Shown: positions 32,567-45,923 of the stretch, one piece after another | Layout: every line of letters begins with the position of its first letter | Numbering within the stretch: the stretch's first letter is position 1 | Source of the DNA: Vanilla planifolia | Lineage: Eukaryota; Streptophyta; Magnoliopsida; Asparagales; Orchidaceae | Assembly (NCBI GenBank): GCA_023846275.1 | Contig: JAIUJO010000091.1 | Location: 1,610,803-1,674,802, forward strand | DNA length: 64,000 bases | Direction of reading: 5' to 3' | Notes under the pieces: model-generated | Seen by the model: the letters and a program-made list of their open reading frames with translations, nothing else | The model's database searches: none | What the model was told of the DNA's origin: nothing | Made by a program: the position numbers and the translations under genes

Positions 32567-32568
<2 letters not shown>
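30833..32568. other. AT-rich intergenic DNA, no gene recognised
   Basis: No coding motif seen. The only structure noted is the 49-bp direct tandem duplication at about 31,930-32,022. Confidence 0.5.
31930..32022 (+). repeat. Two tandem copies of a 49-bp unit
   Basis: TTCTTAAATTTAAGAAGCTT at 31,930 is repeated as TTCTTAAATTTAAGGAGCTT at 31,979. Both are followed by CATATAGAACA(C/A)CAAAAGAGGT. A shorter relative, TTCTTAAATTTTAGGAG, occurs at about 31,800. Confidence 0.85.

Positions 32569-32608
<40 letters not shown>
32569..32608. repeat. (AT)n microsatellite, about 40 bp
   Basis: Uninterrupted AT dinucleotide run. The short + strand open frame that spans it (32,432-32,644) has an Ile-Tyr run and no family features. 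Confidence 0.98.
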
Positions 32609-32610
<2 letters not shown>

Positions 32611-35263
32611 AATTCTATATTTGAGTAGTGATTTGTTGATGTAAAGCACTTCTTAACGTAGACATCACCATATGAAATAAGTGAAAATCATGCTCAATTT
32701 TATGCCTTGTTGGTTATCTATGTCGGTTGTTTAAGCATTTATACATTTGCATATTATCATGATAATTGTTAAAAAAATGAAAAATCATGAAGAACAAATT
32801 TTGTTTAATATAACCCTCATAACCTACACATAATGGCTTGGTTTTCTTATTATATGTTGCTAAGAGATAGGATCCTTGGTGTAATTCTTCTTCTTTCTTA
32901 GTAGAATTAATGTTTGGTAATATAGATTGAATGTAATATTTACTTCTTGATTATTGCATGAATAGACAAACAGTTTTGTGCCATGATGAATAAACAAATG
33001 TGTAAAATGTAGACTTTATTGTATATTTTTCAAATAAACTTATTGCGTGAAATCTATTTTTGATGTGATACACTACGATTGTGTTTGAAGCTACTCACAA
33101 GTTTAGTTAATAACCTGACATGGTATAAATTATTACTTTATTACTAAAATCATAGACCAAAAAAATCTAAAATGTACTATGATATGCGTTATACCATAGA
33201 CTAAGTAACAAAAATTTTGAAGGCACTTGGAAAAAAATAAGAAAACTCTAGATAGAGTTGCAGCCAACCATTTCTTTGTTTAAGGACTATTTGTGAAGCA
33301 CGAAAACATGGCCTTAGCTAAGTTATTAAAGGCATTGGTTCAACTCTCAAGAGAACCTAAAAGGTGTGGATGGTTCTGGGATACTAGTTAGAAAGACTTA
33401 GAGTGCCAAGTTTAAAGCCTTAAAAGAAAGCTAGGTTAAGTAAGGATATGATTAGCAACTAAAGAGTTTGGTTATAGTTGAAACTGCTAAGGTTAAGGTT
33501 ACACATTATGGTAAAAGTTTTATTTGACAATTCATAACTTTAGCATAATAAAATTGCAGCTTTAAGGTGCTTGGATATGAAAATTTAAGTTAGGTGTAGC
33601 CTTGGAATCACGTTCAAAGGTATAGAGAAATCAATAGAAAAGGAAGCTATACCAAAAGGTGGTTCTAACAAGCTCACGATATACCATTAGTGAACCTTTA
33701 TGCACAATGCAAATTAAGCTTTAGTTAGGTAGGCTCTCAGCAAAGACCTTGCAAGAACATGGAAGAGATTCGAATAAGACATAAGGTTGTACTAAGTTTT
33801 GCCAAGCAAATAATATGGTAAAGGTGTTAGGTAGACCTTGGAGTGAATGGGTGTTTCATGCAAGACCACAAGTTATTCTATTTAGGTTGTCAAGTCACAT
33901 GGTGACACCCTCAATGGTGATCTATGGAATGTGTCGAGGTATAAGAGAGGCCTTCTTATTGTTACAGTGACTACATATTTCCTTGGGATCATAAGGGTCA
34001 CAGTGATACTTGTGTGAATCGAGACTTATTTATACTAGCTATAAGTTAAATGTATAATCTAAGAGTAAAAGCTAAGCCATTGCTAACTCTATGGTTAGTT
34101 TAGATAAGAAAATCCAAAACAAGTTGTGGGCAAGATTAAATATAAGAAATGTGCTAAGAACTTCAAGATAGTTGAATTAGTATTTAAAGGGAACAATACG
34201 TCATTTAGATATAATTGACACTAAATTTTTGACACTCACTATGGAGATAGACATCTCAGACACCCTACTCCCTTGGTTGGTGTCAATTAAATATGAATAG
34301 TTAAGCCTATAATTGTAGTGTCATATTTAATGACATGAAACTTAAGTATTTGTAGGAAGCCATTATATGAATAATCTCATAATGAAATAATTACACTTTT
34401 TGTTCCATAAGAAATCTCATGGTGTGCTTTGTTATTTTGGGGACTACTTGTGGTTCTTGAACACTCCTAAAATCCTATATTTATGCCTATGTCATTACCA
34501 TTACCATGTCGAATGCTATATTACATTATTTGAAAGAAGTGATAGGGATTGTCATGATTTTAATGTGTAACAAATTGTAATATATTATGTAGTAGATGCT
34601 AAGTATCTGGTTGGTCATAGTGTAAAGAAATACATATTGAATTAGTTAGTTGAAGATGATATCTTTTTGTCAGTTAGAAACTAATGTCGCTCATTCTCGA
34701 GATTTTTTCTATTGTTACATTCATAATTCATACTAGTGAATAATAGTTTTATAATATGGATCAAGGATTATCTATTTAGCCACCTAGCTCTCCTCTTTAC
34801 TACAAGATCAAGTTGTTAAAATTTGAGTAAGAGTCGAGGTAGAGTTTGTCAAAGTTAGTGAATTAGCTGAATAATTTATATTATTTATTTCATCATTATT
34901 AATAATACATTTGATGCTTACTTCTCATCCATTCCATTTTGCTAGGTATAGTATTGCATTTGATTATTGTATCATATTTGATCCTTACTAGTTATTTTTT
35001 CTATTCGACTTTTGTAGTTATTCTTGATATTTCCTTAGATTATATTAGAATTGTGTGGTTTTATTGATTTTGTAGATACCTTATTCATGTTTTGGTCTTG
35101 TGGATGAGAAACATTATTGGATTCCTATCATGGTAATATTTTCTTGGAACCAACAAGTACAATTTGATAATATGACTCCTTATAATTTGGTTCCACTCAT
35201 GGATTCTTTTAAAAAATTAGGAATTGGTAGTGTAAGATAATTTTATAGTTGAGCTAAGGAAAA

Positions 35264-35265
<2 letters not shown>
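32609..35265. other. AT-rich intergenic DNA, no gene recognised
   Basis: The part from about 33.2 to 34.3 kb is richer in G+C and less A/T-homopolymeric than its surroundings, with phrases such as GGTGACACCCTCAATGGTGA. It could be part of an LTR or another decayed element. I found no repeat partner or coding motif in the window to support that. Confidence 0.45.
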
Positions 35266-35307
<42 letters not shown>

Positions 35308-35352
35308 GTGTGTGTGTGTAGTTGTGCGTGCATGTATATTTGTGGGTGTGTA
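35266..35352. repeat. (TA)n tract joined to a short TG/CATG-like tract
   Basis: A TATATA run to about 35,303 passes directly into TTTGTGTGTGTGTGTGTA and then GTTGTGCGTGCATGTATATTTGTGGGTGTG, ending near 35,352. The second half has the same word composition as the 12-kb block at the start of the window, at about 50-bp scale. Confidence 0.9.
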
Positions 35353-36150
35353 AGCATAATTGGATATTTTTTATTATGAAAAAGTAGTTATATGATCATT
35401 TGAATATAAATAATGGTAGTTTATTATACCTTTAAAGTTTACTTTTTCTTTATTATGAAATGATGAATGTTGTTATCTCGATGGTATCATGGATGTCAAA
35501 GATATTTTGATGATAAGAGCCTAATTATGTGAGGTTTTAACATAATCATAAATATTGTATATATTTTGACTAGGTAAGTGATGTAGAAAACATTCAAAAA
35601 GATGTTAAGAGGTTCTATAAGCTGTATTTTATGATGTTGACTCCAAACCATGATGTTTTATTTGATACCAACATCCAAAATATTTTTAATGAATTTGGTT
35701 GAGTAAAGTTTTAAACTTTAGATAACGAATGTGTTTCTTCATGGAAGATATTCAAGAAGAATAGTAAATATCAAATGTCATGAAAATCGTCTTATTTGTA
35801 GTGACGGGCCACTAAAACAAATAATTTGAATAAAATTTTACAAACTTTCATTTTTTTTAGAATGTTAGGTTAATCTAAATAATCTATGCGAGCTATAAAA
35901 CTTAAATTTAAATTTCTAAACAAAAAATAATATTTTTAGTAACTTTGATGATGATATTGTGGTCTTGTTAAGAATCACTTTTCATAACTCTTCATTTTAG
36001 TTTCTATAATAATTAATTAAATTTGAAAAATAAAAAACTAATTCTACTAAAATTAACTAATCTAAACCTATGTAACAATTTTTAGGCATGGAGCATTAAT
36101 ATCAGACCCATTCACTATAATAATTAGATTGAAGCATCAGTCTTGAACAT
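35353..36150. other. AT-rich spacer before copy B; possible CACTA-type end at 35,803
   Basis: No gene is seen. The minus strand reads CACTACAAATAAGACG starting at 35,803, which resembles the CACTACAA terminus of En/Spm (CACTA) transposons. No partner terminus was found upstream, so this is only a suggestion. Confidence 0.35.
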
Positions 36151-39100
36151 CGATGGAAGTATCTTGAGTTGAAGTCACTACTCAGTTCATCCATAAATCA
36201 GTTGATCACGTTATTGGAGGTGTAGTCACTAAATCATGAACAAACTTGATAACACTAATTGTGAAATCAAACTATTTTTGAAGTAAACAGAGTGTCTTAT
36301 AAGGAGAAAACAATAAGGGAAAATGCACCATTTAGGACTAAAATTTAAAAATTTTTCCTCACTCCTAACTTTTAAATTACTATAGTGATGTGAGCTATGT
36401 GACAATGTAATTTTACAATCAAAGGATCGTTGCAACAATTACCTTTTTTAAGTGATAACTATATTAATTGTCTAATCTCTTAATTAAACTTTCCAAGATT
36501 ATTTTAAACATGACACTCCTATGCAATGACTATTTTGTTCAATATTTACTATTTTTATAAACTTTAATTAAATAATATTAAGTTTCTAATTAAAAATCAT
36601 CTATTTTATAAAAACATCAAATGAATAGTTTGTTAAATACTCTGAGCCATTTATTAACATTTATAAATTGGGTAATTACTGATAAAAATAAATTGATTAA
36701 ATTTTTACAAAATTCTAAGGAAACATTTTAAGTAATGAGGTCGAAGCCATTAATAGTTATTGCTTATTGTCGCCTCGATACGTTGTGTCCTTCACCAATC
36801 GATATTCCTTCTTAAAAACAAATAAGCTCTCATTTTCTTTTTTCTATTTGATGAAATTAAAGTATTTGTGTCTTCTTGAGCACTTATCATGCATAGGAAT
36901 TATTTTGCTGATATTTTAATTGCCATTTTTCTTTCCCTTCTTGCAAATTTTAGTTCATTATAAGGACTTTGTACCCTACATTTTTCTATTTAATTATTGT
37001 GAGCTTTTAGCTTACCCTTTTTTCAACAAAAGTATTATATGGATTATTTTTTAAAATCTTATTTATTCCAATTAGTGAAGTAATAAGAAATATAAAACTT
37101 TAAACTTATTTAACCATCAATGTAGAAAATAATATCAATGCCCCGCTACATCACCCAACATCAACACAACAAAAAATCATAATTATAATATGATTAATCT
37201 ATTCAAGGACAAAATGATCAATTTCAAATAGCATTTGTAAAGTAAGAGTAGAAAATACATTTGAAACTTAGGAAGGACATGCAGCTTAAACATCAAGCAG
37301 ACATTCAATCTCAAAATGGCTCGAATAAGGATCTGTGGAAAAAAGCAAAGACCCTTAATCTCTTTTGGATGGAGTAAAAAGCTTCATAGTGGTTAATGTT
37401 TACAAGTCAACAAGAAATGTCACTAAATAATATGACAAAAAGATGATTTACATAAAATGACTAGAAGAAGCTTTTAGGAATCTCAAAATATAAGCATTGT
37501 AGATTTTAATTAATAATGTCCTACTTTTTAATATAAAGGATGTAGTCATTTCTATAGTAGCTTGATTCTTAATAACTTGATCATATTACACAAAATCAAG
37601 TTAATTGTGATGATGGAATGCCTTGCAAGCAATAGACAAATGGACATTCTTTGAAGGAAACTAAATTTTCATTTTTGTGAAGCAACATTTCAAACATAGT
37701 GTAGGTGTTTTAGTTACAATAGTTACAATGCTAAAAAATGAAAATTAAGAACATTTTTATCACTTGGTGATATGTAAATTATGTGTTACAATGTTGTGTA
37801 TGCCAACAACCCTTTTGTTAATAAAATAGATCATTGTAGGGATTTAAGGTTGATGATGGTGGCCAATTGTCTTTCGTGAATGGAAAGAACACACAGATAT
37901 TTTTACTAAGGTTAAAAAATATAAAGGTCACTCTTGTTTGCAAAACATTATTTGATCATGATTTGCTCTAGGATTTCCTAACATAATGGCTCGATATATG
38001 AACAAGTTCTTATTTACCAATCCCTATTACTGATCATTTCTCCGACACTAATTAAATCTATAAAACTTAGATTCCAAAGCACTTGAATTGGAAGTATAAA
38101 ATTCTTTCCAGTGGTTGCTTAGCATTAAAATATTCTAATTGGTAGGCTAGGAAGGAGGGCCCTAGCTTACAAGTTAAAGAGAGATAAAGCCCACTTTAAA
38201 GAATGGAGTAGAACTTAATTTGTTCATATATTTTTGAACATTGAAGAAGAAGAATAATACATTATGGCTGGAGAAGACATATGAGAATACTAAGGGATGC
38301 TTTTTTGAAATTCTAAAGGAAATTTTAGAATTTCGAGTTCCACAAAAAATTAAAAAATAAATACCTAAAATTCTTCAAAAAACTAAAAAATTTGACTTAA
38401 TGTACTATAAAATTAATTTCGATAATTTTTTCTCGAACTGACACATGATTTTAGGTAGTAGTAATGGTGAATTGTGAGGTAATGGGCAATGCACGTTGCC
38501 ATGCCTCACTTTGCATTCATATTTCAATGATTAGCATTAGTAAAGAGGCATTAACACTTTGAGTATGCATTGGTATAAATGCAGATCGAATAGCGTTAGT
38601 ACCAGTTGGTGAGTAAGCACTGATGGTGGTGGTAATGACTACTGTCAAAGGTGGTTGATAGCAAAAGTACCCTAAAACTATATTTTAAAACCTCTTTAAA
38701 TCAATTTTTACGAAAATTTTATACAAAAAAACTTGTGAAATGATTAAAGGGAAGGCCCATACTGAATATAAAGATGAAAATCTCTAAAAAGTATTGAATT
38801 ATTCTTTAAATAACTTAGACTTATCTATAGTTAAAAATAAATTGATGCACTAATAAAAATAAATAGAAATATAAAATAAATGAGAGTCTACTATAATTGA
38901 TTCCCACAATGAAAATGATGAGGAAGACTAATAAGAAGTATAGTGGCCAATCTTGATAGGGCTCTAAGTTCAAATAGAAATAATATATCTTCAATTTGAA
39001 CTTCTATATGATGTACTAGATTCTATTTCATTTGATATATAAGTGTAAAGGATTGGTATTTTGTAGCTTAAGAATGGTGATAAAAATACAAATGTCTTCC

Positions 39101-42100
39101 ACATAATATTCAATAATAAGCAAATGAAGGGTATTAGAGCAGGATTTAATTGTCAAAAATGTTGTGGATTGCTTAACATCTCCCTATTCCTTTTTAAGAA
39201 AATTGAGTGGTACATTGTTTTATGATTGTTGGAATAACTAAAAACTAATATATTGCTAATTCAACTAGTTAATAAGGAGAAAATACAACAAATTATTTTT
39301 TTGATGGATTCTTCATGTGCTTAATAATTGGATGGGTTTCATGTTTTATTCTACAAGCATTGTTGGTCCATATTTTAAGATGACATTTATGATGCTATCA
39401 ATGATTTTCTTATTGGTAGCACATCACATAAAGAATGTAGTAGTGCTAATTTTATTTTTCTTCTAAAGATTAATTACAAAACATCTTTGAAACACTTTAT
39501 GATAATTGGATGTATAGTTTCTCAAAAATACTTTAAGTTGTTACTAGTTAGTTTATGTTGTTTCCTTCCAACCATCTTCTCCATGGAGCAATCAGCTTCA
39601 CTAAGGAAGGGGAAATCATTGAAAATATCTTCCCTACATAAGAAATGATACTTTCATAGCAGCAAACTAATGATTTACATGGGAAAAGAAAAGTGAATAG
39701 CTCTATTATTTAACTAGACCTTAAAAATGTATTCAATAATATATCATAAGGGAAACGAGTACTACAAGAGTTTAACTTTAATAGTTAATTTGTTGATACA
39801 ATCATGACTATCAATAATATAATCTAGTTGATAATATTATTAACAAAAAATGAAATTGTTCTGTCTAACTGTCCCGTTAGCTAAAGCATGGTAACCCGCT
39901 ATCCCCATTTCTTTTCCACATTTTTTCCAAAGCACTGAGATGAGGTTTAAACATTCTACATATATAAGTAAAGTGAAGCACAAGGCCTCTCGATGTGGTT
40001 GTCAACCAAAGTCCCATTTATGCTTTGTAGATTACCTGATTTTCTTCTCAAGGGGTGACAAATGCTTAATAACAAATATCAAGTTATTCCTCACTAATCT
40101 AAAAGCACATCAAGTTTATAGATTAATGTACAAAGGACCTCCTTTATTAGATATACAAACATGAAACACAAGTAAGAGAACATCGAGAAGGAGCTCCTCC
40201 ATCAAAAAAGATATTACGTTCCAATCCCTCCACATCAAAAGCACATTATTCTAAGGAAATAATAGGTCCACTTCAAACACTAGATTGTCAAAACATGCAA
40301 AGGGAAATTACTATAAATGGGAGGTAGTACTTGTTAGTCATGTCCTCTAACTGATAACACTTTATAATTTATTGACATGTTATATTCTCAATAACATCTT
40401 CAATTTTTTAGAAATGGTAATAAATTGTTTCCTTTAAGGTGATAATGATTTGTAGAGCAAGCACCAATTAGATAACTAGAACATGATTGGCTTCCCCTAT
40501 GATATGTATGGATTACTGGTCAAGAAACTAAAGGATTTTTGTAATGCAAATATTGTAAAACCTTTTTAGAAGGTCAATAGCTCAAACATTATCTATTTTA
40601 GATACATGAGGTGCAATTTCCTTAATAAAAAATTTTATGGAGCATGCTCAACAACTTAGAATCAAATAACAAGATTCATTCTTACTATTTTATATTTTCC
40701 AATACATGGAACAAATAGATAAGGATGGCAACAATTAGTAGACCCTCCACTAAGGATGGTAAATTCACTACCAATTCAGAATAAGATAAGCTTAAAGGTG
40801 ATTAATTGCCATACTCATAAGTCAAAAAAAATAATGTAGAACAATTATAAACCTTTAAATAATTTTATGCTTATGTGGTGACTCCTCAATAACTAATTAC
40901 CTTTTGATAACAACTTGAGAGAGTTGAATTCAAATTTATAGACAAAAGCCCTTTTTGTGTATATAGGGACTCTAAAATGAATCTTATGGAATCCATTTGC
41001 AATTAATCTTAGCATTAAACAAACCAAACAACATGATTCATGAAATGCATCCATAATGGTGGAAGTTTAGTCACCCAAATTCAATAACTATTGAGGGATT
41101 TAGTGTTCTACCATCTCTTGTATGCTAAAATATCTAAAAGGTATAAATTCAAAATAATTCAATGAGCAAATGTTCCCTATTCTCACGTAGAGTTCAGCAT
41201 ATTAATTATGCAATTTTCAAATGTTGTTTAATTATGCAAAGAAGTTTGATAGATCCTCAAATGGTAAAAAATGCATTACCTAATTTTTTCAGATAAATTT
41301 AACAATTAAAAGGTGGTTTAATTGGCTCTCCTGTCAGTGGATTTAGTCAAATTTAATTTTGATGGATTGACTAGAAGGAGCCTAGGCCTTATATGTTGTG
41401 TTTGTGTGATTAGAGACTACCTGGTAGGGCTGTCAAAGCACTCTCAATTTACATTGTACCAAAAAAATATATATAAGTTGAAGCCATTGAAACTCTTTAA
41501 ACTTATGTGATAATTTGGGGTTACATAAACATCATTATAGAATCAAACAACTAATAAGTCCCTACAATGTTGCATAAAAGAATCAGAATCACTTGTTGTA
41601 TCTTAATTCTACTAAAAAGTTTGAATGAATTTCATTGAAAAGTAGTTTAATTCTAACAGATGAGGAGAGATGTTGATAAGGCTATCATAAGGAAAGTCAT
41701 CCAACTAAGTACTCCATAATAGAATGCATGAAATGCATTCACATGATCATTATGGTTGATTTGGATTTGTTCTTTCGGAAAATACTAAACATGTCGGGCT
41801 AAAAAGAACAAACTCAAATCTTGGAAAACCACTAGAGTTTATCATATACTTATTTTTAGGTTAAGAAATAAATTTTGATAAACTACTTTTAGTTCATATA
41901 ACTCATGTCAAGTTAATCATATTCTCAAAAAGAATGACTAAACATATTTGTTGTGGTTCATTTCCTAATGGGGAAAACCAATGTTGACAGAATATGCTAA
42001 TTTTAACAAATGATAACTATTCTTCTTTTTCCTAAGATCATGACTTTTTTGCTTAAAAAATTATTGAAACCCAACCCATTCAAATATATTTCAATCAAAC

Positions 42101-43520
42101 TTGAATTTGATTCTAATAGAAATGCAAAAGAAAGTTTCGTATAGCTATGACTACTTTTATTAAAGAAAATTGAGTACATCTTGTATTTCTATTACAATAA
42201 ATAGTTTTTGTAGTATTTATATGATAGTAGATTTGTGTATTAAGAAGCTAACTAATAAATTTATTGTTCTTTTTAGGAATAACATATGCAAACCATGACA
42301 AAAATGCCATCTCTTTTTCAACAGTTTCTTTGTCATTCGATCTAATAGCTAATGTAATTATTCATCAATTTTAGTTACACATGTTTCTACATCCTCATCA
42401 TCTAGTACTCCTTAATTTATTGGCCAACACATCCTCCAAATCAACCGTATGTAAAGACTAGTTAAGTATGATGGATTTAATTAGATAATACATTAGACTC
42501 ACTACTTATTTCGAATCATTAGAGACCTTGTTTGGATTCTTTGTACCTTTATCATAGCATTGAATCGTACTAATGTGGACATTAATGATGAAATAAATAG
42601 ATGACACTAATTTACTATTTCACCATTTTAAAAAGTCATTACATAGTTGTGTTCTAGCATCTAAGAAACATTAGTAAGGTTGTGACATAGTAGCATTCCA
42701 TGCATCACACAAATATTCCACTTGGAGATGTATTAACCCACTATGATTTAAGGCCATTCAAAATTTGGAAAAGCTACTTTATTAGTCTCAGACATTATCT
42801 CTATTGTGGGTGCCAATTAAAATGAGCCCTTTTTTATAGCACTTTTTATTTTCTTTTTAGAAATTCTTAAGCTATTTGTATTTATAATTTAGTTTAAGTC
42901 ATTTGGAGATGGATTTGTAGCTTTTTAGACACTTATAGCTTTAAATTCTATCTAGGATATCCTTACAATAGTATGGTTGTTTTGTTGGGAAATTTTTTTT
43001 TAGTATGACTCTAAAATGGCATAAAATTTAGTGTTGGGTTGCTTTTTCCTATTACTCGTTGTCGTCCTTCTCCTTTACTACTACTAGTGTTAATTTGTGT
43101 GACCTATTTGGCCCACCTTTACTCTTCAAACTTAATGATTAGCTTAACACACACTTTGACTTGTTAGCACATGTTGACTTGCAAATAAGACTTGAGGGTA
43201 ACTATTTCTCTTTACATGTGCTGCAATAATGATGTAAGACACCTCCTTACCCCTCACTACATCGATGCAGAAAATGCACATGCCAATATGGGAGTTTCTT
43301 ATGCCAAATTAATTTTGCTTCATATGAAGGAAAATTTTTGGCATAATTGAAATTATATTTTTATAATTTGTGAGGACATTTTGAATTCTAAAAATGTATT
43401 TTATAATTCTAATATGTTATCCACAATATTCTAATAATATCCTTTTGTTTCTTATGCTAGCAAATTATCATGATAACTTTAAGATCTCTATAAATAAAGA
43501 TGCTTACAATATTGAAAGTA
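36151..43520 (+). repeat. Copy B of the 7-kb duplicated segment
   Basis: Direct-orientation partner of 11,976-19,240, about 24 kb away. It keeps the LINE ORF2 interval (about 38,010-40,050) that copy A has lost. It lacks the 1.29-kb insert of copy A, having a single CTATTTCA octamer at about 42,616. The homology fades near 43,520, just after a TATAAATAAAGATGCTTACA stretch matching TATAAATAGTGATACTCACA at about 19,212. Confidence 0.85.
37527..41680 (+). pseudogene. Relic of L1 LINE ORF2 (copy B): APE, RT, C-terminal region, RNase H
   Basis: This is a full-length but decayed ORF2, about 4.15 kb, the usual size for a plant L1. Motifs in order: APE start FNIKDVVISIVA (37,527); VVYANNPFVNKID (about 37,795); the pre-RT linker LKNGDKNTNVFHIIFN (39,067), the GDxNTxFFH signature; DGFHVLFYKHCWSIF (39,331), then DDIYDAINDFL; CCFLPTIFSMEQSAS and, after a frameshift, FTKEGEIIENIF (about 39,560-39,630); LKHGNPLSPFLFHIFSKAL (39,881), the GxRQGDPLSP block; HLCFVDYLIFFSRGDK (about 40,015), the polymerase F-A-D-D box with the second Asp changed to Tyr; a C-terminal NCFLxGDNDL and YGLLVKKLKDF stretch (about 40,430-40,550); and RNase H VKFNFDGLTRRSLG, then CVIRDYLVGLS (41,349-41,440). 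Stops and frameshifts are frequent, so the element is dead. No ORF1 is recognisable upstream. Confidence 0.82.
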
Positions 43521-45426
43521 ATCTAATTTGAATGAAATAACAAAGTGCTACCAGTAATCAATCAAATCAAATGAGATCAGGTTCATTATTAATCAACTGT
43601 AAAATTAAGAATGATCTATGACATAAGGTTCAAAATGGATTATTTAAATCCACATGATTCAAGAATACATTTTTTGCTAGAAACATCATCTAAGGAAGTG
43701 AGACGAGTTCATGACCATTGGATGTCGATCAAGGATCAATCACATACAGTGGATAATGTAGTAACCCTTTGATGAGCCCATGAAATTAAGTGTTGGATCG
43801 ATTAGGATCATTATTTAAAGGAAGAGTCGACCTCTTTTAAGCCATCACAAAAATGAGGGATTGAACGACAATCAGCACTCTCAATTTTCAAAGTAGGCAA
43901 GTAGTTAAGAATAGTCCCACATTGCTTACTATGTAAGCGTTTTGCTCTTTCTAAGCATTTGCACGATGCTATTTTGTGAGCCAAAAAAGGTCTAGGTCCC
44001 CCTTATGCAATCAAGATTTAATCACCTGATTAACTCATACATTATGGAATTACATGTTAGTTTTGTGTCTTTTAGTAGCCAACTGGATTCAGGACTATAG
44101 TAGATTATCCTAAGAGTTTTACATTTTAGTAAAAATAAATGTAGCCTAACTTTTTTGTTATCTAATTATGAAAATTATTGGAATTGGTTTTTCATTTAAG
44201 GTTTAACAATCAACCTTATAAAAAAATTTAGGAAAATATAAGAGTATGATTTAACCAAGAAAATAATGATTAGAAATGACTACTTTAGCTTAAGCTTAGT
44301 CTCAAAACTTTACATTATAGCACAATTGAGATGTAGCTTAATTTTTTTATTATTTAGGTGTAAAAACATTTAATAAAATTATTTTTTGATTTAATTAAGC
44401 TTTAACAATCAACTTAACATAGAATTCAACAAAAATGCAAGATTATGATTTAACCAAGAAAAAATGATTGAAAAAAAAAATCATGTTTCTTAAATCAATG
44501 AATAGTTTAAGATTTAAACTAATAAAAACTTTGAGAGATTAAAAAATTAAATTCTATTCATTTGCTAAGTTAAGAAGAAGATTAAACAATTTGAATTCCT
44601 AAATATGATTTGAGATTAATTAGAAAAAAGGGTGTCTTTGAATCACTGGGTTAACATTTTATTTTATAATAAAAAAAATCTTATCACAACTGATGCATAT
44701 GTCGTTAATTCTTGATGCTTGCTGAATACTCCAAGGTACTTTCAACACTACTAGTTCACCAATTTAAAAAATTCCTCAGTTGTTCCTTACAAATACACTT
44801 GTTTCTTAGAAAATAAGTGTGTTATAATAAAATACCAAACATTAAGGCTTGCTTTATCAAACAAAGTAGTAACCCAACAATCATAAAAATTTATCCTTTT
44901 TACAAATTTTGAATTAATAATAATTCAATTAACTTTAAATAGTTTATTTAATTATCTTACAAAAAATAAACTAAATCAATTTAAAAAGAACTACATGAGC
45001 TAGAATAAAGTGTAATTAAAATGAAGTGGTTTTGTTAAAAAAATAAACTACTTCAACAATTTCTTAAAAAATTCATCAAATTTTAAGGTTATTAATAATT
45101 TAAAAAGTTTAGATTAAGTCACTTTAAGTGAAAACAAAAAATAAAAAACAAAAGAAATTAAAATATTTTGGAAGAAATTATCATAAATTAATTGATGGCA
45201 TTAATTAATTAATAACATACATGTAAGGAGAGTTTATCTTTATCTATTTGTATATTTCATTTATAAATAATTTAGGTTTTAATAAATTTTGTAAAAGATT
45301 CATTTTCATCAAAATATAAAGATGAGCATATTATGGATCTCTTGTAATGGTATTTTGTTTGTTGATAATAAACTCTAAGAACTTTTAATAAATTTTTTAA
45401 GCTAATTTTTAAATTTGAGATAGACA
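43521..45426. other. AT-rich intergenic DNA with one tandem duplication
   Basis: No coding motif recognised. A ~190-bp tandem duplication lies at 44,117-44,475. The stretch between that and the LINE at 45.44 kb is A/T-rich and featureless. Confidence 0.5.
44117..44475 (+). repeat. Two diverged tandem copies of a ~190-bp unit
   Basis: Shared words in order: TTTACATT, then ATGTAGC(C/T)TAA, then TTTAACAATCAAC, then TATGATTTAACCAAGAAAA, then AATGATT. They occur first from about 44,117 and again from about 44,307, with substitutions and small indels. Confidence 0.75.
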
Positions 45427-45439
45427 ATGTTTGTATTCA

Positions 45440-45923
45440 TTGGAAAATTTGAAGACGACACTTTGATGACGGCGGCGTCTGCCACGGAATCTAACATTTG
45501 CATTCCGACGATGGAAGTGACTACGATGGAGTCAGAGAGCAAAGCAAGTTGGAGCATCTGCATAAAGGGAAGTCTTTTGACGATGAAGCATCTGCTGGAT
45601 TGGTCAAAGGAAAGTGCTAAGGTACCTTACTGGAAACTTTCCTTTGACTAAGTTCATTGGTGCCGATTTCAAGCACTGTATAGAGGTGGGCAAAATTGTC
45701 ATTTGGCTGTTCAAATTTCAAATTTGGAACCCAACCCCTTTTTCCTTGGCCCCTGTGCACGGTAGTGAGGGAACACGATTAAAATCCCTGGCTTCGCAGC
45801 AGAACATGTAATTCTCGCCATGCAAACTTAGAAGCGTTGGGTATAGCCTATCTGCGAACAAGCATCTGACTTCCTCACCCAGCGTTTTTGTGCTCTGCTC
45901 TCCTTGTAGAACTGCAACTAACT
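45440..45923 (+). other. 5' leader of the LINE
   Basis: GC-richer sequence ahead of the ORF1 start. A 74-codon frame (45,427-45,651) crosses the element edge and shows no known motif, so I treat the region as 5' UTR. The expected internal promoter cannot be pointed to by eye. Confidence 0.55.
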
